Below, piece by piece: positions 46,448 through 54,114 of a DNA stretch of 64,000 bases. A program made the translations under genes and the position numbers. The stretch's first letter is position 1. Each line of letters starts with the position of its first letter. The notes beneath the pieces were generated by a model. The model was not told where the DNA came from and did no database searches. It saw only the letters and a list, made by a program, of their open reading frames with translations. The stretch is from Hominisplanchenecus murintestinalis (GTDB taxonomy: Bacteria > Bacillota > Clostridia > Lachnospirales > Lachnospiraceae), in the NCBI GenBank assembly GCA_004793585.1, contig SRZB01000003.1, positions 62,001 through 126,000 on the forward strand. The letters are read 5' to 3'.

Positions 46448-47929
46448 TTATGATTCTCCGTTTGCCGTTACCGTATCCGGCCTTCTGCTGTCGTACACGC
46501 CGCTTGCGTCAAACATGCCTGAAGTGACTTCTGTCATCCCCTGTTTTGCTTTATACAGCATATAACCGTCGAGGTTGATACGTCCCTGGCGCACATAGTT
46601 TTCACGAATCTGTATCCAATATGGCACTGAACCGTCTACGTTACAGAAAAAGTTATACCCTGCGCTTTTAAAGTAGTTAAATTTCTCATTGTCCGCACTG
46701 TAATCGCGCCAGTCGCCAATATCATTTCCGTGGGCAAAAATAATGATATCTGTTTCTCCCACAATATTCTGCACTGTGTCCACCCACTTTTCATTATCTG
46801 CTCTCAGTTCATCCACGGTCTTATTCGTAACGCTCAAATGCCCCCAGGTATGGCTCGCAAACTCCCAGCCGGATTTTTTTATAGCCTCCGCAATCTTTTT
46901 CGCTTCTTCCACATCCTTATCCCAGTCAAAATCAGGATGCGCCGTCAGCCATGCGCTCTGGTCTTCCGTAAGATTCTCCCTGGTTTTGTATGCCTTATCC
47001 GTACGGTATCCCAATACGCCGTCATAACCTGTCAGAGCAATCATCCCTCTTGCTCCGCGGTACGCGCCGTCCGGATGCGCTTCAAGAAAGCTGTTCAGTC
47101 TGGGAACCACATCAAAATCTCCCACCGCTTCCGAGCCGTCAGGCTTGATATAGTGGCATTTTATATCGCCATTTTCATCCAGCACCAATTTATCAGGGTA
47201 ACTTGCTGCTTCATACGAATGATAATAACTTAAATCATCCACGGAAAGTACAACTGCTTTTTTTTCCGGCGGCAGCAGCAGGTTTTCATTTTTCGTAAAC
47301 ACCTTATTTCCATTTTCATCCGTTGTCTCTACTACTAAATCGTGAAGGCGCACAAACACATATCCGTTATCATACATCTGCTGTGTAATTTTATCAAATT
47401 CTTCTACCGTAGTCATCCAGGCGTTCATGCCATCCGCCGCTCCCTGCCCTACAATAGAAGCATCCAGTGCAATCGTCGGCTCATTCATCAGCGAATGGTA
47501 AAAGATGTGGGGAACGGTATCCACATCCACCGGAACACACTTCTTCTGTGCTTCTGTATACCGAATAATTGCCTGGGTCAGTTCTGTCTTTTGCTCATAC
47601 CCGTTTACCGATTTAATCTTTGCAACAGCTGCATCGTAATCATAGCCTGCCGCCAGACGGTCCGCTTCTTCCAGAATCTCTGCATTCTCGCCGGCAGGCT
47701 CCGTCTCCACTACGGCAGCGCTGCTTTTCTCCGTCTCCGGCTTTTTTCCCGGCTTTTCCTCTCCCACAACAAGTTTTGTCGCCAGAGCAGTTACCCCCAC
47801 AACCAAGGCCAGTGTTGCGATACATACTCCTGCCCTGATTATACCTTCCTGCCTGTGGCGCTTTTTCTTCATTCTCTGTCTCTCCCTTTTTTTCTGGAGC
47901 AGTTCATCTTCCTGTTCTCTCTTCCCCAT
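46448..47929 (-). CDS. Membrane-anchored polysaccharide deacetylase-like protein
   Basis: A 493-residue protein with a very basic N-terminus and one membrane segment at about 29-50, so its main part is outside the cell. The NodB-type domain (about 130-480) has VPHIFYHSL, VLSVDDLSYY for the first metal aspartate region, EFASHTWGHLS with the HxxxH pair, and IIIFAHGNDIGD near the end. These give the metal site of CE4 de-N-acetylases. Substrates may be peptidoglycan or a surface glycan. The N-terminal spacer has a coiled-coil-like stretch (EEADRLAAGYDYDAA). It starts 46 bp after an endonuclease/phosphatase-fold gene on the same strand. Confidence 0.88.
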   Translation of the reverse strand: MGKREQEDELLQKKRERQRMKKKRHRQEGIIRAGVCIATLALVVGVTALATKLVVGEEKPGKKPETEKSSAAVVETEPAGENAEILEEADRLAAGYDYDAAVAKIKSVNGYEQKTELTQAIIRYTEAQKKCVPVDVDTVPHIFYHSLMNEPTIALDASIVGQGAADGMNAWMTTVEEFDKITQQMYDNGYVFVRLHDLVVETTDENGNKVFTKNENLLLPPEKKAVVLSVDDLSYYHSYEAASYPDKLVLDENGDIKCHYIKPDGSEAVGDFDVVPRLNSFLEAHPDGAYRGARGMIALTGYDGVLGYRTDKAYKTRENLTEDQSAWLTAHPDFDWDKDVEEAKKIAEAIKKSGWEFASHTWGHLSVTNKTVDELRADNEKWVDTVQNIVGETDIIIFAHGNDIGDWRDYSADNEKFNYFKSAGYNFFCNVDGSVPYWIQIRENYVRQGRINLDGYMLYKAKQGMTEVTSGMFDASGVYDSRRPDTVTANGES

Positions 47930-47975
47930 CCCGGTTACTCCTCCGTGCCTTCATAACAAATTATATGCCCGCTGA

Positions 47976-49073
47976 TTACAGCAGTGTAAATTCCATAACG
48001 ACTGGATTATGGTCGGAATACAAAAATCCCCCGTCAATATTTTCTGCCTTCGCTTCTATATTATCTGAAACAATAAATCCGTCCACAACCACCGTATATG
48101 TCAAGTCCTTTTCATATGGGATATCCGCCCCCCTGCAAGTTGGAATCTCTGCTGCATTCTCCGCTTTTGCAAAACGATATCCCTCCGCCAGGTCGCCACT
48201 GTCGAGCTGATAGACCCACTCCGGCGTCTTCTGCCCCGATGGAAAGCTGTCGATAGACTCTGCGATATCATGGTTAAAATCCCCGCCAGCTATCACATAG
48301 TTCCCCTGCTCACGCTCACGGGCAAGCACTTCATTCAGTAGCGCAAGCTGTTCTGCACGAATCAGCCCGCCTTTGTCATAAGCGCTCAGATGTACCTGTA
48401 TCAATACCAGCTCTTTCCCTCCGTCCACCGGAAGACGGCTTACCAGGAAACACCTATCCAAATCCGTAAACTTCGTAATAAAGGCATCGCTGACCGGAAA
48501 CTGCCGCCTTGTATTTTCTAAAATCTGATACTTGCTGAATGTCAGCATCCCCGCCTGTACCGCCCCATGAGGCTCCAGAAATGGATAAAAAAGATATGCA
48601 CTGTGAAAATTATTCGCAAACACAGAGCCATAACCGCTAAGCCCTTTCTGGAAAATCTCCCTCTGATTTACCTGATAGCTCCTGTCAGCCTTTTCGTCCA
48701 CCTCCTGGGTAAAAATAAAATCTGCTTCCTGGCTTTTCACCAGATTCAGGCTTCCTTCCGTATTCTCACGCTCTGCCTTCTCCGAAAGCGCCCTCGCATG
48801 TTTTCCCACCGTTTTTGTGCCGTCCAGCATTTCCCCTGTATCCATAAAAAAGGAATAGTCTGCCGAATATGCCCCAAAACCGATGTTGTATGTCATAATC
48901 CGATAGGCTTTCCCTTTCTGTACCTGCTCTGTCTGCGGATTTTCCGTGTCAAGCTTTGTAAAATCATCAATTCTGTAATACTGAATCTGCATATACGCCA
49001 CATATCCCACAACCAGCACCAGAAAAGCCGCAAAAATCCCTAACAGGATTTTCCCTATCCTCTTAGCCACCAA
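47976..49073 (-). CDS. Membrane-anchored endonuclease/exonuclease/phosphatase-fold protein
   Basis: A 365-residue protein with an N-terminal membrane segment (about 8-28), so the catalytic part is likely extracytoplasmic. The fold is shown by YRIMTYNIGFGAYS, IFTQEVDEKADRSY with the metal-binding glutamate, LIQVHLSAYDKGG, VIAGGDFNHDIAES and LYSDHNPVVMEF with the final Asp/His pair. The family includes nucleases, sphingomyelinases and inositol phosphatases. The substrate is not shown. It is upstream of and probably cotranscribed with the deacetylase-like gene. Confidence 0.88.
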   Translation of the reverse strand: MVAKRIGKILLGIFAAFLVLVVGYVAYMQIQYYRIDDFTKLDTENPQTEQVQKGKAYRIMTYNIGFGAYSADYSFFMDTGEMLDGTKTVGKHARALSEKAERENTEGSLNLVKSQEADFIFTQEVDEKADRSYQVNQREIFQKGLSGYGSVFANNFHSAYLFYPFLEPHGAVQAGMLTFSKYQILENTRRQFPVSDAFITKFTDLDRCFLVSRLPVDGGKELVLIQVHLSAYDKGGLIRAEQLALLNEVLAREREQGNYVIAGGDFNHDIAESIDSFPSGQKTPEWVYQLDSGDLAEGYRFAKAENAAEIPTCRGADIPYEKDLTYTVVVDGFIVSDNIEAKAENIDGGFLYSDHNPVVMEFTLL

Positions 49074-49240
49074 AATGCCTCCCTTTTTTCCAAAACGTTC
49101 CTGTCTCTCTTTTATTTATCATATCATTCTTCCCACGCTTTTGCAATAACGCCACATATAAAAAATCTAACCCGCCGCATATTACATGTAACAGTTCAGC
49201 CGACTGGCCTGTTACTGCTCTCTCGTGACCAGTGCCCATC

Positions 49241-49732
49241 TTACACTTCTATATAATATGGGCAGATATCTTCATACTGCCCGTTCTTTAACCGAAATCC
49301 TTTCGGAATCGTGCCAAGCTGCCGAAATCCTATCCGCTCATACAAATGCCTTGCATGGATATTTGACGCTACTACCGCATTAAACTGTAAAATCTTAAAT
49401 CCGATATCCCGTGCCTGCCTGATACAGTCCTGCACCAGCTTTTCCCCGATATGCAGTCCCCTGTTTTTGGCAGATACGGCATAACTCGCATTGCCTATGT
49501 GCCCGCACCTTCCCACGTTGTTAGGATGCAGGATATACAGGCCTAAGATTTCCCCTGTCTGTGTATCCTCCGCCACACCGCAGTAACTTTGGCCTCCAAA
49601 AAATTCCTTTCCTGTGGTTTCCGTCAGCACTTCTTCCTGAGGAAATGCAATTCCTTCTTCTACCACCTCATTCCAAATATACAGCATGGCAGTAATATCG
49701 GTTTCTCTATATTTTCTTATCTTAACTATCAT
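49241..49732 (-). CDS. GNAT family N-acetyltransferase
   Basis: A 163-residue acetyltransferase from ATG 49732, which follows AGGGAGGATAACATC; an in-frame upstream start is not needed. The acetyl-CoA motif reads NRGLHIGEKLVQDCI (motif A, R/Q-x-x-G-x-G/A type) and ASYAVSAKNRG lies just before. VASNIHARHLYERIGFRQLG is the usual motif B with YERIGF. It transfers an acetyl group to an amine, the substrate being unknown. A near-consensus extended -10 promoter lies about 30 bp upstream. Confidence 0.9.
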   Translation of the reverse strand: MIVKIRKYRETDITAMLYIWNEVVEEGIAFPQEEVLTETTGKEFFGGQSYCGVAEDTQTGEILGLYILHPNNVGRCGHIGNASYAVSAKNRGLHIGEKLVQDCIRQARDIGFKILQFNAVVASNIHARHLYERIGFRQLGTIPKGFRLKNGQYEDICPYYIEV

Positions 49733-49757
49733 GATGTTATCCTCCCTATACATCCAA

Positions 49758-49786
49758 AGTATAGCATTTCCCGTGTATACTTTCAA
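49758..49786 (-). promoter_or_regulatory. Promoter of the GNAT gene
   Basis: On the minus strand TTGAAA (49781-49786), 17 bp, then TATACT (49758-49763) with TGC before it. The start codon is about 26 bp downstream of the -10 box. Confidence 0.65.
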
Positions 49787-49874
49787 GCATTTTCGAATAT
49801 TCGTTCTTGTTTTTTATCGTCAATATCCGGAAAAATCGCTTTAATCATTTCTTCTCCCCAATAAAGTAAAATCC

Positions 49875-51218
49875 TTATACAATATTTTTCATTTTCCATT
49901 TACCTGTCTTGTAGTGAGCAAACGAGATACAGAAGTTTGCAAACCAGCCAAGCGGCACGGCGTACCAAATCATTGCGACGCCCCAAGCCGGAGCACAGAA
50001 CCATGACAGCTGCACCCGTATCGCAAGGTTGACAAGATTCGCAACGGTGAACACTTTTACATCGCCCGCACCCCGGAGAATGCCGTCCACTGCCATTTTG
50101 AAACCAACCATACAGAAGAAAAAACCGATGAATTTCAGATAGCTTTCACCGATAGCGACCGTTTCCGTGGAAGGTACTGCATCCAGAAACATTGTAATGA
50201 TTGGTGTGTGGAACAATTCCAGTATCATACAAAGAAGAACGGCAATGAGAATAATCATTATGTTTGCCGCCCGATACCCCTGTGAAACACGATCTTTTCT
50301 ATTTGCTCCGATATTCTGTGCAGTATAAGACGAGAGTGCACTGCCAATAGCGGACATCGGCACAATACAGAGCGTTTCAATTCGCATTGCGGCAGAGAAA
50401 CCGGCAAGAATCTGCGTACCGAAGCCGTTGACTACTGCCTGCACAAGCATCATTCCGATGGAAACCGTAGACTGCTGCAAAATGGACGGCAGAGCAATCC
50501 TTGTCATCAAGCGAAGCTCCGATCTGCTAAATATACCGTCTGCCTTTTCAGCATATTTCCGAAGTTCTTTCAGGAAAACAAGAAAGGACAAAATGGTAGA
50601 AAATCCCTGTGCGATAAAGGTCGCATACGCAGCGCCAGGAACGCTTAATTCCAGAACAGCGACCATATACCAGTCCAACACCACATTCAGCAGAGAAGAA
50701 AAAATCAGGAAATACAGAGGTATTCGTGATTTTCCCAAAGCGTTGAACAGCGAGGACAGAATATTATACATAAACAGGAACGGTAGTCCATAGAAGTAGA
50801 TATTCAGATAAACGACTGCTATTTCCAGTGCATCTGCCGGGGTGTTCAGCGCCGTCATAATTTGACGGCTAAATAGTAAGCCGAATCCCGCAAGCAGAAT
50901 ACTGATACCAAGAAAGGTCAGCATTGCCGTGTAGATCGCCGTTTTCATCTGAGCGTATCTTTTTGCGCCGAAGTGCTGGCTGATGATAACCGAAGCACCG
51001 ATTCCGCCGCCAATCGCAATGCTAATAAAGACCGTTGTCAAAGCGTAGGAAGCCCCCACCGCTGCCAGCGCTGTTTCACCGTTATAGTGTCCGACAATAG
51101 CGGAGTCCACAATGGTATAAACCTGCTGAAACAGATTGCCGATAATCATTGGAATGGAAAACTTGACCAGCGCCCTCATCGGTTTTTCCGTAATCAAATA
51201 ATCGTTCGCCGTTTTCAA
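49875..51218 (-). CDS. MATE family multidrug efflux transporter
   Basis: This membrane antiporter of about 447 residues is read from TTG 51218, whose bases overlap the stop of the ArsR-like gene (TTGA), with GGTGAAG before it. Twelve hydrophobic segments make two MatE repeats. PMIIGNLFQQVYTIVDSAIVG opens the first (seen in IGNLFQQVYTIVDSAIVG), and IALPSILQQSTVSIGMMLVQ the second. Such pumps export cationic drugs or metabolites with Na+ or H+. The gene is translationally coupled to its likely regulator. Its codon use and its position beside mobile-element remnants suggest that the pair arrived by transfer, though this is inferred. Confidence 0.93.
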   Translation of the reverse strand: MKTANDYLITEKPMRALVKFSIPMIIGNLFQQVYTIVDSAIVGHYNGETALAAVGASYALTTVFISIAIGGGIGASVIISQHFGAKRYAQMKTAIYTAMLTFLGISILLAGFGLLFSRQIMTALNTPADALEIAVVYLNIYFYGLPFLFMYNILSSLFNALGKSRIPLYFLIFSSLLNVVLDWYMVAVLELSVPGAAYATFIAQGFSTILSFLVFLKELRKYAEKADGIFSRSELRLMTRIALPSILQQSTVSIGMMLVQAVVNGFGTQILAGFSAAMRIETLCIVPMSAIGSALSSYTAQNIGANRKDRVSQGYRAANIMIILIAVLLCMILELFHTPIITMFLDAVPSTETVAIGESYLKFIGFFFCMVGFKMAVDGILRGAGDVKVFTVANLVNLAIRVQLSWFCAPAWGVAMIWYAVPLGWFANFCISFAHYKTGKWKMKNIV

Positions 51219-51562
51219 GATTTCTTCACCGTTCCTCTTCGGTTGCAGGTCGCAGCAAATTCGCAATCGCAGTTTTCAATGTCACCTTGTTTTTTCTCGC
51301 TTGCTACAAGCAGGAGCTTCATAGTGTTGGCTGCCTTTTTCAGCAGCTCACGGTTGACCGTATAATGCATCTGATAATCTAACCGTTCGCCGGTAACAAG
51401 TCCGCATTCCTTCAAAACATTCATCTGCTGGGAAACTGCTGGTTCACTGATTCCAAGCTTTGTGGCAATCGCCTTAACGCAATAATGGTAATCCAGCAGA
51501 AGTGTAATGATTTGGTATCTCGTCGGTGCTGTGACGAGATGCAGTAGTTCAATGTCTGTCAT
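51215..51562 (-). CDS. ArsR-family regulator of the efflux pump
   Basis: A 115-residue winged-helix regulator from ATG 51562, chosen because GGAGGAATTGAGG precedes it; a TTG at 51577 would add five residues. The recognition part is VKAIATKLGISEPAVSQQMNVLKECGLV, visible in LGISEPAVSQQMNVLK. A C-terminal cysteine group, NCDCEFAATC, is unusual and may bind a metal or sense redox state. The gene lies directly after two overlapping palindromic sites and before the MATE gene, which it overlaps. It probably represses both genes until a ligand appears. ArsR rather than MarR is judged from size and HTH form. Confidence 0.88.
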   Translation of the reverse strand: MTDIELLHLVTAPTRYQIITLLLDYHYCVKAIATKLGISEPAVSQQMNVLKECGLVTGERLDYQMHYTVNRELLKKAANTMKLLLVASEKKQGDIENCDCEFAATCNRRGTVKKS

Positions 51563-51581
51563 CCTCAATTCCTCCAATTTA

Positions 51582-51619
51582 TAATTAAGAAATTACTTAA
51601 TTAAGAATATACTTAATTA
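51582..51619. promoter_or_regulatory. Twin overlapping palindromic operators of the ArsR-MATE unit
   Basis: Two copies of TAATTAAG-N6-CTTAATTA lie at 51582-51603 and 51598-51619. Each is a perfect inverted repeat of 22 bp and they share 6 bp, so the centres are 16 bp apart. They start 20 bp before the regulator's start codon. This is where an autoregulating ArsR-type dimer would bind. Confidence 0.75.
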
Positions 51620-51638
51620 TACATCGAGAGAGCCTCAT

Positions 51639-51990
51639 TTGTCAAGATGTACAGATCCCATGACTCGGAAATCAATTTTCGAAAAGTATTCTAATATCTC
51701 CCCAATTATGCATAATAGCCCCTGGGCAGAGATGGCTGCCCCCCTTTTACATGAAATGAGCCACCTCTATAATTTGAAACATGACATTCAGGACGTAAGC
51801 AACAGCGACTATTATCACAACATGAAATTCAGAGCAGCCGCCGAGGCCCACGGCCTTCATATAGGGAAACAAATTACGGCTGGACGGTAACAACACTAGC
51901 TCCAGAGGCCGAAGCATGGATTAAAGCCACTTTGGATGAAACCGGTATCCATATTCTGAGGGTTCGCCTTTCTTTACCAGCCTGTACGTC
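51639..51990 (+). pseudogene. Remnant of a SprT-like metallopeptidase gene
   Basis: The piece encodes AAPLLHEMSHLYNLKHD, with the zinc-binding HExxH of SprT-like proteins, then YYHNMKFRAAAEAHGLHIG, which matches their usual middle. The frame shifts near 51870: the continuation NYGWTVTTLAPEAEAWIKA is found in another frame and is then lost. The N-terminal part is also missing. Such genes are common in conjugative elements and prophages of Clostridia. Functional product is not expected. Confidence 0.7.
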
Positions 51991-52034
51991 GGCACATCCT
52001 CATCGGCATCTGCCTGCTCTGATTCTTCCTGCAT
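51921..52034 (-). pseudogene. Short fragment, possible mobile-element gene start
   Basis: On the minus strand an ATG at 52034 follows AGGGAAGGAAAAG and opens a 37-codon frame (MQEESEQADADEDVPTYRLV and on) with a stop at 51921. The good ribosome site and the acidic start suggest the beginning of a gene whose rest was replaced. It overlaps the SprT-like remnant on the other strand. No domain is recognised. Confidence 0.35.
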
Positions 52035-52174
52035 CTTTTCCTTCCCTTAAAACCACTGTTCACGTACTAAAATTACCTAATCTTAGAATACGTCTTTCAC
52101 CTCCCCAAAAGTCAACTAATTCAAATCTGTTTTCCGCAAAAACTCTCTGTTTTATATTGGTCTGTGAAAAATTC

Positions 52175-52212
52175 AAAAAGCAGACACTCATCTAAGGAAT
52201 GTCTGCTTTTTA
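52175..52212. terminator. Terminator-like hairpin in the remnant region
   Basis: AAAAAGCAGACA (52175-52186) pairs with TGTCTGCTTTTT (52200-52211) around a 13-nt loop. The A- and T-runs make it usable in both directions. The gene it once ended is not identifiable. The interval 52035-52433 otherwise holds no clear gene. Confidence 0.7.
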
Positions 52213-52433
52213 ACATATCAGAAATTTTCTTTCTGCCTGTTAAAATTAGATATACAAAACAGTATTACACAGATTCAAAATAAAGTGGTATTTTGGATTC
52301 CAGTCAGACATTGTGATTCACCATTCTTTAAATCAATGTTCCATATTGCTGTCAACCGTCATGCAGCAGCCATACGGTATTCATCAATACACTCTGAAAG
52401 CCCACGCACATTATACCGATTGGGTTATACGCT

Positions 52434-52769
52434 ATGAATGGACTTTGGTATTGCCCTGCATATTGTATGACAGCAAATCAAATTAGAGAGTTCCGCATTG
52501 ACCGTATCAAAGAAATTGTAGAGGAAAAGCCTTATCCAAAGGAGAAATATCCTATTCCTGCGTCCATTCAAGAATATCTTGAAAAATTAGAAGTCGGAAA
52601 CGATTACCACATAAAAATTCAACTGACCGATATAGGCGTTAAACGCTGCGAAACTGATTGTTTACTGGCAAGAGGATTAAAAACTTTTCCAACAGGCGGC
52701 GGACTGCTTCCGGTTCAATTTCGTGATATTTCCCAACCCACTTGCATGTTCAGAAACAATAGAGTATAA
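52434..52769 (+). pseudogene. Remnant of a WYL-domain transcriptional regulator
   Basis: The 111-codon frame opens in the middle of a WYL domain: NGLWYCPAYCMTANQIREFR and IDRIKEIVEE match the core of that domain in DNA-binding regulators of the DeoR-like group. The helix-turn-helix part is absent upstream, where frames are broken. The C-terminal part loses similarity and runs into the promoter of the FMN riboswitch. It is best read as a decayed gene. A functional stand-alone WYL protein is possible but less likely. Confidence 0.6.
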
Positions 52770-52770
52770 T
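52742..52770 (+). promoter_or_regulatory. Promoter of the FMN riboswitch-ribU unit
   Basis: TTGCAT (52742-52747), 17 bp, TATAAT (52765-52770). Transcription would start near 52777, about 15 nt before the riboswitch. Confidence 0.68.
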
Positions 52771-52792
52771 ACAGCTTATATTAATAAGGAAA

Positions 52793-52903
52793 TTCTTCGG
52801 GGCAGGGTGAAATTCCCGACCGGCGGTACAGTCCGCGACCCGCTTCGGCGGCTGATATGGTGCGATTCCATAACCGACAGTAAAGTCTGGATGAGAGAAG
52901 AAT
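52793..52903 (+). ncRNA. FMN riboswitch (RFN element)
   Basis: The conserved RFN parts are in order: TTCTTCGGGGCAGGGTGAAA at the 5' end, TCCCGACCGGCGGT, AGTCCGCGACCCGC, a variable stem, GATTCCATAACCGACAGT, and the closing GGATGAGAGAAGAA that pairs with the start. It binds flavin mononucleotide. A terminator follows at 52925, so the ON state is low FMN. It controls the riboflavin importer gene ribU just downstream. Confidence 0.95.
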
Positions 52904-52924
52904 GCGATATTCTTTGAACACTAT

Positions 52925-52958
52925 TGTCCCGTGTGCCCTTGCGCATACGGGATTTTTC
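52925..52958 (+). terminator. Riboswitch expression-platform terminator
   Basis: TCCCGTGTGC pairs with GCGCATACGGGA across a short loop, followed by five T. It stands about 80 bp before the ribU start, as expected for transcriptional control by FMN. Confidence 0.8.
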
Positions 52959-52976
52959 GTGGAATTTCCTTTAAAG

Positions 52977-53023
52977 TCAAAGCCCCCGCAAGCACGGCGC
53001 TTGGCTCATTGCTGGCGGGAATG
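52977..53023. repeat. Short copy of the intergenic palindromic repeat
   Basis: GTCAAAGCCCCCGCAAGCA, a short centre, then CTTGGCTCATTGCTGGCGGG. It is closely related to the ends of the segment at 43190-43320. It lies between the riboswitch terminator and ribU, and its arms can pair (CCCGC-AAGCA with TGCT-GGCGGG), so it adds a hairpin to the ribU leader. Confidence 0.5.
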
Positions 53024-53038
53024 AAAAGGAGAGAAAAC

Positions 53039-53659
53039 ATGAACGCAAACACAAACGCGGCAGGAAATGCCGCAGGAAAAAGCAGCATTAAGAAAATGGT
53101 ACAAATTGGAATGCTGGGGGCGGTATCCGTCATCCTTATGATGTTCGAAATTCCCCTCTGGTTTGCCCCCTCATTCTACAAGATTGATTTAAGCGAAGTC
53201 CCGGTACTGATAGGCGCGTTTGCCATGGGACCGGCCGCCGGAGCCGTCATTGAACTGGTAAAAGTCGTCCTGCACATGGTTTTTAAGGGCAGCACGACGG
53301 CAGGTGTAGGCGATTTCGCAAATTTCCTGATTGGATGCGCCTTCATCGTCCCGGCAGGGCTTATCTACAGTAAGAAGAAAAATAAAAAACGTGCAGTTAT
53401 CGGCATGACAGTGGGCGCGGTCTTTATGGTAGTAGCAGGATGCTTCCTGAACGCCTTCGTCCTGCTTCCCGCATACGGAAAAGCCTTCGGTATGCCGATA
53501 GACGCGCTTATCGGAATGGGAACGGCAGTAAATCCGGCTATTACCAGCCTGACAACTTTCGCCGTCCTGGCAGTCGCGCCGTTCAATCTGCTCAAAGCGG
53601 TGATTGTTTCGGTGATAACGCTGCTTCTATATAAATACATCAGCCCAATCTTAAAATAA
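53039..53659 (+). CDS. ribU: Riboflavin ECF transporter S component RibU
   Basis: This 206-residue membrane protein captures riboflavin for an energy-coupling-factor transporter. ATG 53039 is chosen because AAAAGGAGAGAAAAC precedes it; longer in-frame reading starts inside the leader. An Asn/Ala-rich start is followed by about six membrane segments. FEIPLWFAPSFYKIDLSEVP and VLIGAFAMGPAAGAVIELVK are the RibU-typical substrate-side regions. VAGCFLNAFVLLPAY lies further on. The FMN riboswitch upstream confirms the substrate. The shared ECF module genes are not in the window, as usual for group II systems. Confidence 0.95.
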   Translation: MNANTNAAGNAAGKSSIKKMVQIGMLGAVSVILMMFEIPLWFAPSFYKIDLSEVPVLIGAFAMGPAAGAVIELVKVVLHMVFKGSTTAGVGDFANFLIGCAFIVPAGLIYSKKKNKKRAVIGMTVGAVFMVVAGCFLNAFVLLPAYGKAFGMPIDALIGMGTAVNPAITSLTTFAVLAVAPFNLLKAVIVSVITLLLYKYISPILK

Positions 53660-53826
53660 ATACCCCTCTCCGTTCGTGGGACTCCTATTATTTATCCATT
53701 TGTATATTATGGAACCTGATGATTTTTTAACGTCTCATAGGAATACGGTGCTCTTTGTTGTATTATTTTAGGGGAGATTTAGAATAGCTTTCTTTATTTC
53801 GGGCACGATAAGCTCGAGGTGATTAT

Positions 53827-53973
53827 ATGAACAAAACAAAGCAGGAAGAAGCAAATCGCAAAAAGAGCGATGATAAATTCAATAGCATAACCCAAAAGAA
53901 AAAACCGGAAAACCAGAACCAGGCGCACAATGCCCGTTCCGAAGCGGTAGAAGCAAAAAACAGGCAGGTTTAA
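53827..53973 (+). CDS. Small hydrophilic protein of unknown function
   Basis: This 48-residue ORF has a clear ribosome site (CGAGGTGATTAT) before ATG 53827 and a terminator right after its stop, so it looks like an intact small gene. The product is rich in Lys, Asn, Gln and Glu and has no Cys, Trp or hydrophobic stretch (MNKTKQEEANRKKSDD, NQAHNARSEAVEAKN). It is likely disordered and recalls some small spore or stress proteins, but no family is recognised. The 167 bp before it hold no other gene. Confidence 0.6.
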   Translation: MNKTKQEEANRKKSDDKFNSITQKKKPENQNQAHNARSEAVEAKNRQV

Positions 53974-53995
53974 GCATCCTTAGGGATGCTTTTTC
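53972..53995 (+). terminator. Terminator of the small ORF
   Basis: AAGCATCC, a 3-nt loop, then GGGATGCTTTTT, starting in the stop codon of the 48-residue ORF. Confidence 0.75.
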
Positions 53996-54022
53996 CATAC
54001 CTGAAACGACATGAAACGCCAA

Positions 54023-54051
54023 TTGACAAACCTCCTTTTATGCGGTATAAT
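54023..54051 (+). promoter_or_regulatory. Consensus promoter of the aldolase-like gene
   Basis: TTGACA (54023-54028), 17 bp, TATAAT (54046-54051). Both hexamers and the spacing are perfect. The start codon is about 65-75 bp downstream. Confidence 0.8.
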
Positions 54052-54114
54052 CAGACACATCCGCGATTTAAACTTTAAAAGTTTAACGAGCGAAAGTATT
54101 TAAGAAAAGGAGAC

